Below, piece after piece: positions 9,078 to 18,218 of a stretch of 64,000 nucleotides of DNA. Both the position numbers and the translations under genes were made by a program. The stretch comes from Parasalinivibrio latis (GTDB taxonomy: Bacteria > Pseudomonadota > Gammaproteobacteria > Enterobacterales > Vibrionaceae), in contig NZ_CP098813.1 in assembly GCF_036825535.1 (NCBI RefSeq), positions 1,550,001 to 1,614,000 on the forward strand, in the 5' to 3' direction. The notes below the pieces were generated by a model. That model was not told where the DNA came from. It did no database searches and saw only the letters and a program-made list of their open reading frames with translations. Position 1 is the stretch's first letter. Each line of letters starts with the position of its first letter.

Positions 9078-11051
9078 ATGAATTTGTCTATTGTTCGCCG
9101 AACAGCTATAGGGTTCGCACTGATGTTTGCCCTCATTGTGACAATGGGAGTAATCAGCTATATCAGCACCCAGAATTTACAATCTAAAATCAGTCACCTC
9201 ACCGAGAAATCTACTCCAAGTGTTATTGAGTCCAGCCATTTGTTGTCCTCTGTCATTGATGCACGTCTTGCAGTCGCTGCGGCGACAGGAACAGAAGGAA
9301 TTAGGACTGCCAAACAAGATATCCAAAACAACCGAACGGCTTTTGATTCCGCCCTTATCAATTTAGAAAATCTAAACATGGGCGACAGGAATACGTTGGT
9401 GCGTATTGATGAAATCAAAAAAGATGCATTCTCGTTTTATTCCAAAACGCTGGAGTTGTTGGAAGATAAGGCTGCATTGCGAAATCAACAAGACAGACTT
9501 TCTACATTAAACGAACAGTTTATCAGGCTTGATGATACCTACCAGTGGGCATCCAACCTGTTACTTCAAAAAGCAGCAGTGAAGAGATCATTACAGAACC
9601 GCGCTGAGCTGATTTCGAGTGGCATCCGTCGTGATCTAAACAATCTGCGTCGAGCGAACGCTGATACAAATCTCGTCGCCTTGAAAACCACCTTGGAAAA
9701 AGACATTGATATTGCACTTAAACGTCTTGCGCTGATTGATGTTAACAGTGAGGTCAAAGCTCGTTTTGAACGAAATGTTTTAAAGCTAAAGGAACTGACA
9801 CTGGAAAAAGGCGGGTTAATTGAAACCCTTAATCACCGAAACCGAATCCTGGAGAAGATAACCGGTAGCGAGCAACAGCTAGCTCAGTTGCAAAATGAAT
9901 TGCGCGGCAAGATCGACCAACTGGCATTTGATGAGAAGTCAAAAGCAGATAGTAGTCAGAGAGATGCAAGCCAAGCATCGAAATCGGCTTTGATTCTTAA
10001 CTTCATTATGACTCTTGCTTCAGGTGTTGTTGCAGTTATTGTGGCGTATTCATCGGCGCAGGCCATCCGAAAACCATTTAGACAGATTAAGTCGGTTTTG
10101 GACAAAATGTCCCAAGGGGATATGAGTCAACGTACTGGTTATGATGCGGCAGATGAGTTTGGTGAAATTGCACGTAATATCGATGTGCTGATTTCATCAA
10201 TGTCACATACGCTCACAAACATCAATGCCGGATCTTGTCATCTGCTGGAAGAAGCCAAGGAATCTGCAATTAGCAGTGAAATGGCTATGAGGCGGGTTGA
10301 AGATCAAAAGAGCCGCACAGACCAGGTAGCTGCAGCAATATCTGAAATGGAAGTGAGTGCCCAGGAAATTAACCGCTCAACGGAACGAACAGTTAACGAG
10401 GTTGAAGAGGCTAATACCAGATCTTGTGCCGGCCGGGAGCAAGTAGCCCTTAACAGAGCGATCACTGAAGAACTTGCCAACCATATCAGCAGTGCTGTTG
10501 GTTCTTCGGAAGAACTGAATAAACTGACTGGCCAGATTGGCACCATTCTTGGCGTTATACGGGAAATTGCTGACCAAACAAATCTACTGGCTCTTAATGC
10601 GGCTATTGAAGCTGCTCGAGCCGGAGATATGGGGCGGGGGTTTGCTGTTGTGGCAGATGAAGTACGTGCACTTGCAACACGAACCCAACAGTCAACCGAA
10701 GAAATCCACCAAATGATCGAAAAACTTCAGCGCCATACCGAGTCGTTAGTCAATTCAATGGCATTAAGTGAAGAGAAAACCATAAGTTGTGTGGAACAGT
10801 CACGGCTGACTGATGAAACACTTCAGGAAATTGCAGACAGCGTTTCTCAAATTCGTGAGATGGCTGCCCAAGTCTCAAATGCAACAGAAGAGCAGATCAA
10901 AGTTTGCCGGGACGTTGCCGAGCATATCAATGGTATTGCGGAAGTTGCCCACGCGGCTGAGACTGAGGCTCGTGAATCCTCTCAACGCAGCGAAACTCTT
11001 ACTCAGCTAGCCTCAGAGCAACAGTCTCAGATTAGTAAATTCAAGGTTTAA
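9078..11051 (+). CDS. Methyl-accepting chemotaxis protein with long helical sensor
   Basis: A 657-residue transducer. TM1 is at about 10-30 and TM2 at about 303-325. A HAMP domain follows (around 325-380), then a long coiled-coil signalling domain. Its tip contains the conserved EIADQTNLLALNAAIEAARAG hairpin region and GFAVVADEVRALA. The periplasmic part is about 270 residues, nearly all helical, and recalls the HBM/TorS type of double four-helix bundle. There is no CheR-tethering pentapeptide at the C-terminus. The next gene, 3 bases downstream, encodes a solute-binding protein, so the sensor may read a binding protein rather than a free ligand (inference). Confidence 0.92.
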   Translation: MNLSIVRRTAIGFALMFALIVTMGVISYISTQNLQSKISHLTEKSTPSVIESSHLLSSVIDARLAVAAATGTEGIRTAKQDIQNNRTAFDSALINLENLNMGDRNTLVRIDEIKKDAFSFYSKTLELLEDKAALRNQQDRLSTLNEQFIRLDDTYQWASNLLLQKAAVKRSLQNRAELISSGIRRDLNNLRRANADTNLVALKTTLEKDIDIALKRLALIDVNSEVKARFERNVLKLKELTLEKGGLIETLNHRNRILEKITGSEQQLAQLQNELRGKIDQLAFDEKSKADSSQRDASQASKSALILNFIMTLASGVVAVIVAYSSAQAIRKPFRQIKSVLDKMSQGDMSQRTGYDAADEFGEIARNIDVLISSMSHTLTNINAGSCHLLEEAKESAISSEMAMRRVEDQKSRTDQVAAAISEMEVSAQEINRSTERTVNEVEEANTRSCAGREQVALNRAITEELANHISSAVGSSEELNKLTGQIGTILGVIREIADQTNLLALNAAIEAARAGDMGRGFAVVADEVRALATRTQQSTEEIHQMIEKLQRHTESLVNSMALSEEKTISCVEQSRLTDETLQEIADSVSQIREMAAQVSNATEEQIKVCRDVAEHINGIAEVAHAAETEARESSQRSETLTQLASEQQSQISKFKV

Positions 11052-11054
11052 CAT

Positions 11055-12350
11055 ATGCGCACAGGTTGGATTTTAAAAGGCATTGTTTTTGCCTTGTCGT
11101 TGTCTGGATTCAAGGTGGTGGCTTCTGAACAAATTGTCATCGATTCCTGGCGTAATGATGACAAAGTCTGGAACGAGGTGATTATCCCTGCGTTCAACAA
11201 GCACTATCCCAATATAAAAGTTACCTATCGTGCATCGGCCAGCCCGGCAATATATAACGGGGAGTTGGAAAACAGGTTGGAAAACGGGTCTGCAGGTGAC
11301 CTTATAGCTTGCCGCCCTTTTGACAGTTCACTGAAACTGTTTAAAGAAGGGAATCTTAAGGAAATCACTGAAATGCCCGGTATGGAGAACTTCCCGTCTT
11401 TTGCACAAACACCATGGCAGACGGATTCCGGAGCCCAGACGTTTTGCCTACCAGTGGCATCAGTCATCCATGGCTTTTTTTATAATAGAAAAATCTTTCG
11501 GGAATTAGGGTTGAGCAAACCTAAAACTCGCTCGGAATTTCATGCAGTCCTGGAAAGTGCCAAGGCCGCCGGTTATACCGCTTTGGCCTTGGGAACAAAG
11601 GATAAGTGGGAAGCCGCAACGATGGGCTTCCAAAATATTGGCCCTAATTACTGGCTCGGTGAAGACGGCCGCTTTGCTTTAATTAACGGTGATGAAAAAC
11701 TGAATAGTCAACCCTACATGGACACCTTTGCAGAGTTGCAATCGTGGAAACCGTATATGGGACAGGGATTCGAAAAACGAAGTTATGAAGATTCTATAAA
11801 GTTATTTAAATCAGGTAGGGCGGCAATCTACCCGGCAGGTTCATGGGATATAACGACGTTTGGAAATACACTGGAGCTTGGCGTATTCCCGCCGCCTGTG
11901 CCTGATTCGGCGAAAGCATGTTATTTCAGTGACCATACAGACATTGGCATGGGTATAAATGCAAAAAGTAAGCATCCTGACGCCGCTGCAAAGTTCCTGT
12001 CCTGGATGACAACGGAGGAGTTTGCTGAACTCTTTACTAACGGGATGCCGGGATTTTTTTCCCTGTCTAACCACTTTTTTGATGTTACAAATCCAGTCGC
12101 TGCTGAAATGTTGAGCTGGCGAGACAGGTGTGACTCGACGATAAGGAACACAGCCCAAATCCTTTCAAGGGGAAAACCAGATTTAGAATTGGGAATATGG
12201 GAAGCATCAACAAAAGTTATTGAAGGAAAGTTATCACCTTGGCGAGCCAGCCGAGAATTGCAAGAAGGTCTGGAGTCTTGGTACCCGCCTCAGAAAAATG
12301 CTCAGTCTTCTGAAAAAGCACAAGACTGGAATTGTCCGGCAGTAAACTGA
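11055..12350 (+). CDS. Orphan family 1 (sugar-type) solute-binding protein
   Basis: A 431-residue periplasmic binding protein of the SBP_bac_1 type. It has a Sec signal peptide (hydrophobic residues 5-20, cleavage likely after VVAS-E near 24). The mature N-terminus EQIVIDSWR and the PAGSWDITTFGN segment are typical of carbohydrate ABC binding proteins. No permease or ATPase gene is nearby. It starts 3 bases after the chemoreceptor stop, so the two are co-expressed. I infer that it presents a sugar or similar ligand to the receptor. Ligand specificity is not visible. Confidence 0.85.
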   Translation: MRTGWILKGIVFALSLSGFKVVASEQIVIDSWRNDDKVWNEVIIPAFNKHYPNIKVTYRASASPAIYNGELENRLENGSAGDLIACRPFDSSLKLFKEGNLKEITEMPGMENFPSFAQTPWQTDSGAQTFCLPVASVIHGFFYNRKIFRELGLSKPKTRSEFHAVLESAKAAGYTALALGTKDKWEAATMGFQNIGPNYWLGEDGRFALINGDEKLNSQPYMDTFAELQSWKPYMGQGFEKRSYEDSIKLFKSGRAAIYPAGSWDITTFGNTLELGVFPPPVPDSAKACYFSDHTDIGMGINAKSKHPDAAAKFLSWMTTEEFAELFTNGMPGFFSLSNHFFDVTNPVAAEMLSWRDRCDSTIRNTAQILSRGKPDLELGIWEASTKVIEGKLSPWRASRELQEGLESWYPPQKNAQSSEKAQDWNCPAVN

Positions 12351-12359
12351 ATAAAGAGA

Positions 12360-12388
12360 GGCGGCTGGGTTTAAGCCGCCTTCTTTTG
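12360..12388 (+). terminator. Terminator after binding-protein gene
   Basis: GGCGGCT and AGCCGCC (12360-12366 and 12374-12380) form a 7-base stem with a 7-base loop, followed by TTCTTTT. It overlaps the 3' end of the convergent DUF4442 gene. Confidence 0.7.
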
Positions 12389-12868
12389 TGACACTGATGT
12401 CGCCTTTACCGACAGCGTCAAATCAAATTCTGCCATAGGCTTTTCATTATGAAGAGAAGGGCAAGTACAGATAATTCTGACCGGTTTGGATACTCTTTCC
12501 CCTGTATACAGGGTTTCATCTAACATGTCGTCTATCAACTTACCGTCGGTGCAGGTAAAGTAAACATCGGATTCGGGCCGGTGTAAAAATTCGGCTTTGA
12601 CTGCCTTAAAAGCCAGTGAGATTTTTACTCCTCTGCTTTCGGCTTTGTCCATTGCCATAAAGCCTCCAGCCACATCTGCACCGATGGCGAGTGCACCAAA
12701 GTACATGCTGTTCAAATGGTTCTTAGTAACGCGCTTTAGAGGGATCCTGACAACCACTTTTTCTTGGTCGAGATGGAGGATTTTGGGTCGGCAAAGCCAA
12801 ATGAGTGGCACTTTGAAAAAGCCAAACAAATTCAGCATTCTATTAGCATGCTTTAAAGATGACAGCAT
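12371..12868 (-). CDS. DUF4442 hotdog-fold protein
   Basis: About 165 residues, resembling DUF4442 (PF14539), a hotdog-fold family related to acyl-CoA thioesterases. The NHLNSMYFGALAIGADV segment matches the position of the hotdog active-site helix. The substrate is unknown and thioesterase activity is only inferred from the fold. The frame is open to 12901, but ATG 12868 is preceded by GGAAGGA at good spacing. Monocistronic. Confidence 0.7.
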   Translation of the reverse strand: MLSSLKHANRMLNLFGFFKVPLIWLCRPKILHLDQEKVVVRIPLKRVTKNHLNSMYFGALAIGADVAGGFMAMDKAESRGVKISLAFKAVKAEFLHRPESDVYFTCTDGKLIDDMLDETLYTGERVSKPVRIICTCPSLHNEKPMAEFDLTLSVKATSVSQKKAA

Positions 12869-12993
12869 GATCGATTCCTTCCAGCCAAATATCATTGACA
12901 CTCAAGACTAAAATCTTAACTGGTCGGATGTCAATGAAATGTTGCGACTAAAATGCTGAATCTGAGTGTTTATGTCGACAATTTAAATTGCGT

Positions 12994-13542
12994 TCAAAAT
13001 TCGTAGCGTACTGAGAATGTCACGCTGTCATCGAAATAGGATACAGGCGCCCACTGTATACCGAGTGAAAAAGTTTCATTCGAGTACAATCTAGCTCCAA
13101 ACTTGACTTCACCATAGGAGTCATCTTTGTCCAGGAAGAATCGACCGACTGTAAAATTCAATTCAACATTGGGTTGTATCCAGGCACGGACACCTATATT
13201 AATTGTGTTGGCCAATTCGCCTGTATCATGATCTTTGGCACCAGGCTCTCTAAGATAATTGAGTGTAAGATCTCCAGTGACGTCAACAAATCCGTTTATA
13301 GGACCATTGAATCCAACTCCTACTCCTGAAAACCAATCGCCTTCCCACTGTGTGGAAACGTGACCTAACACATGAGCATTTTCATGAAGAGCTAATCGTG
13401 CGACTGCACCCATAGCGTTGGGATTGGTCTGATAGGCAAATTCTAGATGGTTATAGTTGAAGTTATTGGCAAAAACAAAACTGGGCATTAATAAAGTAGA
13501 CGCCAATACCCCACTTTTGATGAGATACTTATTACAGTGCAT
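12994..13542 (-). CDS. YfaZ-like outer membrane protein
   Basis: A 182-residue exported protein with a signal peptide ending near VFANN. Amphipathic beta-strand repeats follow and the C-terminus is Tyr-Glu-Phe, the terminal aromatic expected for an outer membrane barrel. The NxxxLEFAYQTNP opening and the overall pattern recall the YfaZ family. The function is unknown. ATG 13542 has AAGGGAG 8 bases before it; the GTG at 13548 is too close to that ribosome site. Confidence 0.6.
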   Translation of the reverse strand: MHCNKYLIKSGVLASTLLMPSFVFANNFNYNHLEFAYQTNPNAMGAVARLALHENAHVLGHVSTQWEGDWFSGVGVGFNGPINGFVDVTGDLTLNYLREPGAKDHDTGELANTINIGVRAWIQPNVELNFTVGRFFLDKDDSYGEVKFGARLYSNETFSLGIQWAPVSYFDDSVTFSVRYEF

Positions 13543-13684
13543 AAACACGACTCCCTTCGCGCGACAATTTTTCTTTTGAGATTAGTCTATTGATTGCTAC
13601 CTTAATCGCAACTTGGAAAACACATTAATTTGAATAAGACCGTGCTGTTTCGAGCGTGGTTCTACTGATTACTTAGGCAACAAG

Positions 13685-14197
13685 ATGATCGAATTTATTC
13701 TGGGTGGTGCCCGCTCAGGAAAAAGCCGGCTCGCAGAAGAACTGGCTCAAAAAACAGGCAAGCCTGTATCTGTAATCGTAACAGCGACTGCAGAAGACGA
13801 TGAAATGGCAGACAGAATTACACGGCATAAAGCAGACCGTAACGCCGAGTGGGTGGTCATAGAGGAACCCTATTCACTGGGTAACGCTGTCGCAGATCTT
13901 TCCGGGAAAGGGCAGTGTATCCTCATTGATTGCCTTACTCTGTGGCTGACAAATTGCCTGTGTTCAAAAGGCGAAGCCGTGTGGGAACAAGAAAAACTGA
14001 TGTTACTGGAAACCCTAAAAGAGTGCCGCAACGAAGACATCATAATGGTGAGCAACGAAGTGGGGCACGGTATTGTCCCTATGGGGGCGTTGAGCAGAAA
14101 ATTCGTTGATGAATCAGGATGGCTGCACCAAGCCATTGCGAAAGAGGCGGATTCTGTCTCCTTTGTAATGGCTGGCATGCCGTTAAAACTGAAATAA
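13685..14197 (+). CDS. cobU: Adenosylcobinamide kinase / adenosylcobinamide-phosphate guanylyltransferase
   Basis: Bifunctional enzyme of nucleotide loop assembly in cobalamin synthesis. It phosphorylates adenosylcobinamide and then transfers GMP. The 170-residue protein shows the P-loop GGARSGKS at 7-14 and a His48 region (TRHKADR) that corresponds to the guanylylated His. It leads the short cobU-cobC-cobQ cluster; cobS is not adjacent in this window. I searched the 135 bases upstream and found no cobalamin riboswitch. Confidence 0.92.
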   Translation: MIEFILGGARSGKSRLAEELAQKTGKPVSVIVTATAEDDEMADRITRHKADRNAEWVVIEEPYSLGNAVADLSGKGQCILIDCLTLWLTNCLCSKGEAVWEQEKLMLLETLKECRNEDIIMVSNEVGHGIVPMGALSRKFVDESGWLHQAIAKEADSVSFVMAGMPLKLK

Positions 14198-14213
14198 CTG
14201 CCGGGTAAAACCA

Positions 14214-14819
14214 ATGAACTTCAGAACCCTGAATGTTACGTTACTTCGTCACGGCCGTCCGGAGGGAGAAAATTGCCTGCGTGGTGTCACTGATTTCCCA
14301 TTAACCACTGAGGGTTTTCGCCAGATGGAAATGGCGGTCGAAAGCAATGTCACCATGTTTGGAGAGGTCATCTCCTCGCCTCTTCACCGTTGTCGGCATT
14401 TTGCAGAACAGATCGCGTCTAAACGTGGGTTAGGGCTGAAAATCAGGAATTGCTGGCAGGAAATGAATTTTGGCGACTGGGATGGGCAATCTGTAGAGAA
14501 GCTTTGGCGGGAAAATCCTGATTTCAGGCGCTTTCAAGGAAACCCATGGCATTCAACTGTTCCGAGAGGCGAGCAAACCAGAGAGTTTGATATGCGTGTA
14601 TCAAATGCTTGGGACGATCTGTTAGAGCAAACGATCAGTGATACGGTTCTTGTTGTCACTCATGCCGGTGTCATAAAACAATTGTTACGGCAAATCTGGA
14701 AAATGCCTGAGGATTCAACTTACCTATCGAGCCTTTCATTGCCTTATGCCGCCAGAATTGACATCGCGGTATACATTAACGGAGACGAAATATGTCCCGT
14801 TGTGAAGTGGCCTTCGTAA
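14214..14819 (+). CDS. cobC: Histidine phosphatase, probable alpha-ribazole phosphatase
   Basis: A 201-residue phosphoglycerate-mutase-like phosphatase with the catalytic RHG at residues 12-14 (TLLRHGRPE) and a second His in VVTHAGVIKQ. Its place between cobU and cobQ makes alpha-ribazole-5'-phosphate phosphatase, the last dephosphorylation step, the likely role. The spacing of 16 bases to cobU supports an operon. Sequence alone cannot separate this from other small-molecule phosphatases. Confidence 0.8.
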   Translation: MNFRTLNVTLLRHGRPEGENCLRGVTDFPLTTEGFRQMEMAVESNVTMFGEVISSPLHRCRHFAEQIASKRGLGLKIRNCWQEMNFGDWDGQSVEKLWRENPDFRRFQGNPWHSTVPRGEQTREFDMRVSNAWDDLLEQTISDTVLVVTHAGVIKQLLRQIWKMPEDSTYLSSLSLPYAARIDIAVYINGDEICPVVKWPS

Positions 14820-14859
14820 TTGCTTTCATGACCAACCAAATTTGAGTTTGACTAAAAAT

Positions 14860-16326
14860 ATGCTTAATCCTAACCAGGCACTAATGGTGCAAGGTACAAC
14901 TTCTGATGCCGGTAAAAGCTTTCTTGTCGCAGCAATATGCCGGGTCCTTGCAAACAAAGGGATCAGAGTCGCCCCTTTTAAATCTCAGAACATGGCATTG
15001 AACAGTGCAGTAACAAAAGACGGTGGTGAAATTGGGCGCGCTCAAGCAGTGCAAGCTCAGGCGGCGAGAGCAGAACCGTCCGTCCATATGAATCCTATCC
15101 TCCTAAAACCGTGCACGGATGTCGGGGCTCAGGTCATTGTGCAGGGTAAAGCTCTGACCGATATGGATGCCATCGGTTACCACGGCTATAAAGCAATTGC
15201 CATGGGACCGGTTATGGAATCGTTCGAAACGTTACGTAGAGAATATGAGACCGTAATTATAGAAGGGGCAGGCAGCCCGGCTGAAATTAACCTCCGTGAA
15301 AATGATATAGCTAACATGGGGTTTGCTGAAGAGGCTGACGTCCCTGTAATCATCATTGCTGATATAGATAAAGGCGGCGTGTTTGCCCATTTGGTAGGTA
15401 CGTTGGATTTGCTGAGCCAGTCTGAGCAGGACCGTGTAGTGGGGTTCGTGATTAACCGGTTCCGAGGAGATATTAAGCTCCTTGAGCCGGGCCTAGAGTG
15501 GCTGGAGGATCGTACAGGAAAGCCGGTAATAGGCGTGATTCCATATTTACACGGTTTGTCCCTTGAAGCGGAAGATGCAATTGATGGCCAACAGGTTTTG
15601 GCTGGTGATGGTGCGACACTGAATGTCATTGTTCCTGTTGTACCGAGAATAAGTAACCACACAGACTTTGATTCCCTGCGCCTTCATCCTGACGTCAATC
15701 TTAGGTATGTCGGTCCCGGTGAAGTTCCTCCGCCATGTGACCTGATTATCTTACCTGGCAGTAAGAGTGTGCGTGCAGATTTGGATTATCTGAGAAAAGA
15801 AGGCTGGGAAACTCACTTAAAACGTCACCTTCGATATGGCGGGAAAGTGATGGGGATCTGCGGAGGATACCAGATGCTGGGAAACCTCATCAGTGATCCC
15901 TACGGTGTTGAGGGAACCAATGGATCATCTCAAGGTTTTGGGTTGCTTTCGTGTAACACGGTGTTGGAAAAAGAAAAGCAACTTACCAACACTGCAGGAA
16001 TCCTCCGGCTGGACGGAAAAGAGGCTGCGGTTGCAGGTTATGAAATTCACGTTGGGATAACGTCAGGCAATGACTGTGCTCCTTTAAGTCTAGGCGATAG
16101 GGTAGACGGGGCTATTAGCGAGGACAACAACGTTTTCGGTACTTACCTACATGGGGTGCTGGATACGCCGGACGCGCTCAAACTGGTATTGGAGTGGGCT
16201 GGTTTAAAAGGTGCGAATGACATAGATGTAACAGCACTCAGGGATGAGCAAATTGAGAGAATAGCCCGAGTGGTTGAAGAGCATTTGGATCTGGAAAAAC
16301 TGTTCGGCAAACCATTAGTAGTTTAA
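14860..16326 (+). CDS. cobQ: Cobyric acid synthase (glutamine-hydrolysing)
   Basis: Amidates four side chains of adenosylcobyrinic acid a,c-diamide using glutamine and ATP. The N-terminal dethiobiotin-synthase-like domain begins MVQGTTSDAGKS, and the C-terminal class I amidotransferase domain has GICGGYQMLG with the nucleophile Cys, then the conserved YEIHVG. Its presence suggests either de novo synthesis or reuse of early corrinoids. I chose ATG 14860 just before the conserved domain. TTG 14842 is also open but has no ribosome site. Confidence 0.9.
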   Translation: MLNPNQALMVQGTTSDAGKSFLVAAICRVLANKGIRVAPFKSQNMALNSAVTKDGGEIGRAQAVQAQAARAEPSVHMNPILLKPCTDVGAQVIVQGKALTDMDAIGYHGYKAIAMGPVMESFETLRREYETVIIEGAGSPAEINLRENDIANMGFAEEADVPVIIIADIDKGGVFAHLVGTLDLLSQSEQDRVVGFVINRFRGDIKLLEPGLEWLEDRTGKPVIGVIPYLHGLSLEAEDAIDGQQVLAGDGATLNVIVPVVPRISNHTDFDSLRLHPDVNLRYVGPGEVPPPCDLIILPGSKSVRADLDYLRKEGWETHLKRHLRYGGKVMGICGGYQMLGNLISDPYGVEGTNGSSQGFGLLSCNTVLEKEKQLTNTAGILRLDGKEAAVAGYEIHVGITSGNDCAPLSLGDRVDGAISEDNNVFGTYLHGVLDTPDALKLVLEWAGLKGANDIDVTALRDEQIERIARVVEEHLDLEKLFGKPLVV

Positions 16327-16373
16327 TGCCGATGAAAGTTCAAGTTCTCGGCGTAAATAATATTTTGTTAATC

Positions 16374-16391
16374 TGTAAAACAAGGTTTGCA
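16374..16391 (+). promoter_or_regulatory. TyrR box upstream of aroG
   Basis: TGTAAA-N6-TTTGCA matches the TyrR consensus TGTAAA-N6-TTTACA at 11 of 12 positions. It overlaps a possible -35 (TTGCAC at 16387-16392), which would suit repression. TyrR control of aromatic DAHP synthases is established in enterobacteria; use here is inference. Confidence 0.6.
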
Positions 16392-16399
16392 CTTTATTG

Positions 16400-16426
16400 C
16401 CATTGCCGCTAACGTAGTGGCAATGG
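16400..16426 (+). repeat. 12-base hairpin in the aroG leader
   Basis: CCATTGCCGCTA and TAGTGGCAATGG pair along 12 positions (one G-U in RNA) around a 3-base ACG loop. No T run follows, so it is a poor terminator for cobQ. It could be a leader RNA element or a second operator. A further 8-base inverted repeat, TAGTTAAC and GTTAACTA, sits at 16439-16475. Confidence 0.5.
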
Positions 16427-16507
16427 AAAAGTGTGCCCTAGTTAACAAAAAGGCTGATTTAGGTTAGGTTAACTACATCGAAAATGCATAGGAAGTGGTG
16501 AGAAAGT

Positions 16508-17566
16508 ATGAGCATTTATCAAACGGATGACGTTCGCATCAGTCAAATTAAGGAATTATTGCCTCCTGTGGCGCTGTTAGAGCGCTATCCAGCAACGGAA
16601 ACCGCGTCTGAAACCGTCTTTAATGCTCGAGAAGCGATCCACAAGATTCTCCATGGAAAGGACGATCGTCTGTTGGTTATTGTGGGGCCATGTTCAATTC
16701 ATGACCCTGATGCTGCCAGGGAATATGGCGAGCGCCTGAAAACGTTGCGTGACGCCCATGCTGGAGAGCTTGAGGTTGTTATGAGGGTGTATTTCGAGAA
16801 GCCTCGTACAACTGTAGGCTGGAAAGGCCTTATTAACGACCCTTATATGGATGGAAGCTTCAAGCTCAATGATGGCTTGCGTCTTGGTCGGAAGTTACTG
16901 CTGGACATCAACGAGCTTGGTTTACCTGCTGCAGGTGAGTTTTTGGATATGATTACTCCCCAATACATGGCCGATCTGATTAGCTGGGGGGCTATTGGCG
17001 CTCGTACCACAGAATCTCAGGTTCACCGAGAGTTATCTTCAGGCCTTTCTTGCCCGGTAGGGTTTAAAAATGGTACCGATGGGAACATAAAAATTGCAAC
17101 TGATGCAATTCGTTCAGCTGAATCCCCTCACCATTTTCTTTCGGTCACAAAGTTCGGTCACTCTGCCATTGTTGCCACCGCAGGGAATGAAGATTGCCAT
17201 GTGATTCTTCGTGGTGGCAAAGAACCCAATTACAGTGCAGCCCATGTCTCTGACGTAGTAACGCAACTGAAAGCATCAGGTTCACCAGAAAAGGTGATGA
17301 TTGATTTCAGCCATGCGAACAGCAGCAAGCAGTATCAACGCCAGATGATTGTGGCAGAAGATGTTGCTGGTCAAATCGGTGCAGGGAATAACGCGATATT
17401 TGGGGCGATGATTGAAAGCCACCTGGTAGAAGGCAGACAGGACTTGGTGATAGGTCAGGAACTGACGTACGGACAGAGTATTACTGATGCCTGTATTGGT
17501 TGGGAAGATACAGAGAAAGCGCTGGAAGTGCTCGCCAACGCTGTTAAGCAAAGACGTGCGTTTTAA
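16508..17566 (+). CDS. aroG: 3-deoxy-7-phosphoheptulonate (DAHP) synthase, AroG type
   Basis: First enzyme of the shikimate pathway, condensing phosphoenolpyruvate with erythrose 4-phosphate. The 352-residue class I enzyme contains VGPCSIHDP, GARTTESQ, KNGTDG and the C-terminal ITDACIGWEDT block. It is closer in recalled sequence to E. coli AroG (LRIKEIKELLPPVALLE-like N-terminus) than to AroF or AroH. The AroG type suggests phenylalanine feedback. It is monocistronic with its own TyrR-like box and terminator. Confidence 0.92.
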   Translation: MSIYQTDDVRISQIKELLPPVALLERYPATETASETVFNAREAIHKILHGKDDRLLVIVGPCSIHDPDAAREYGERLKTLRDAHAGELEVVMRVYFEKPRTTVGWKGLINDPYMDGSFKLNDGLRLGRKLLLDINELGLPAAGEFLDMITPQYMADLISWGAIGARTTESQVHRELSSGLSCPVGFKNGTDGNIKIATDAIRSAESPHHFLSVTKFGHSAIVATAGNEDCHVILRGGKEPNYSAAHVSDVVTQLKASGSPEKVMIDFSHANSSKQYQRQMIVAEDVAGQIGAGNNAIFGAMIESHLVEGRQDLVIGQELTYGQSITDACIGWEDTEKALEVLANAVKQRRAF

Positions 17567-17591
17567 GTGCCGACTTGCCAGTAACTTCGAA

Positions 17592-17616
17592 AAAAAGGCG
17601 CGAAAAGCGCCTTTTG
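17592..17616 (+). terminator. Terminator after aroG
   Basis: GGCGC-GAAAA-GCGCC with an upstream A run and a following TTTT, 25 bases after the stop. Confidence 0.85.
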
Positions 17617-17693
17617 TCATACTATTCATTGCGGCTTTACAGAAAAGCTGATATACCACGCACATATCTACCTGTGGCGAACTCGTTTAACCT

Positions 17694-18131
17694 GTGAACA
17701 ACATTCTCTCATCGCTGTTTCTGGCGTTAATGCTTGCATTTTTGTGGGCAGGGGAAGCTACAGCAGGTAACCGGTTTCTTCATGAAGGTTTTGCAGTTGT
17801 TGGCGATATACACGTTGACGAGCAAGCCTCTGAATTACAGAAGCAACAGTATAAACAAGCAGAATTTCATCATTCGCTTGCTGATCTCCCCCGCGTTAAC
17901 CTCGCAACAGCGCGCCTATCCCGGGTCACCGAGCCCGAATTTGTTGTACAACAACGCGATAAGTTAACGGTATTATCTTCCCGTCACACGCCGAGAATAC
18001 ACAGTCGCTTTCCCCCTCAAGTGTTTTGGTTCGAAAAAGCAGGATACAGAAAGGCTCGAATATGTGGCTGGAAAGACGGAAATGCACTTTATGTCTTTCT
18101 GCAGTCCCACCACCAACTAATAACCGTTTGA
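17694..18131 (+). CDS. Hypothetical exported protein
   Basis: A 145-residue protein starting at GTG 17694. The N-terminal hydrophobic stretch with a cleavage-like site after EATAG points to Sec export. The mature part is basic and has no motif that I recognise. The segment RVTEPEFVVQQRDKLTV may be a small beta-rich domain. The ribosome site is poor, so the start is uncertain. It lies alone after the aroG terminator. Confidence 0.5.
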   Translation: MNNILSSLFLALMLAFLWAGEATAGNRFLHEGFAVVGDIHVDEQASELQKQQYKQAEFHHSLADLPRVNLATARLSRVTEPEFVVQQRDKLTVLSSRHTPRIHSRFPPQVFWFEKAGYRKARICGWKDGNALYVFLQSHHQLITV

Positions 18132-18218
18132 ACTCTGATTGAATTTAAGTTGAGCAAACACCCATAGCGGCCGATCAGTTATGGGATAGTGTATTTGTTG
18201 GAATTTTTAGGTGGAAAG

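Noticed and set aside
13549..13684. Cobalamin riboswitch before cobU
   Set aside because: The gap is only about 135 bases and I cannot find the B12 box or the expected stems.
15186..15662. 158-codon antisense frame inside cobQ
   Set aside because: Shadow of the coding strand; no start signals and no recognisable protein.
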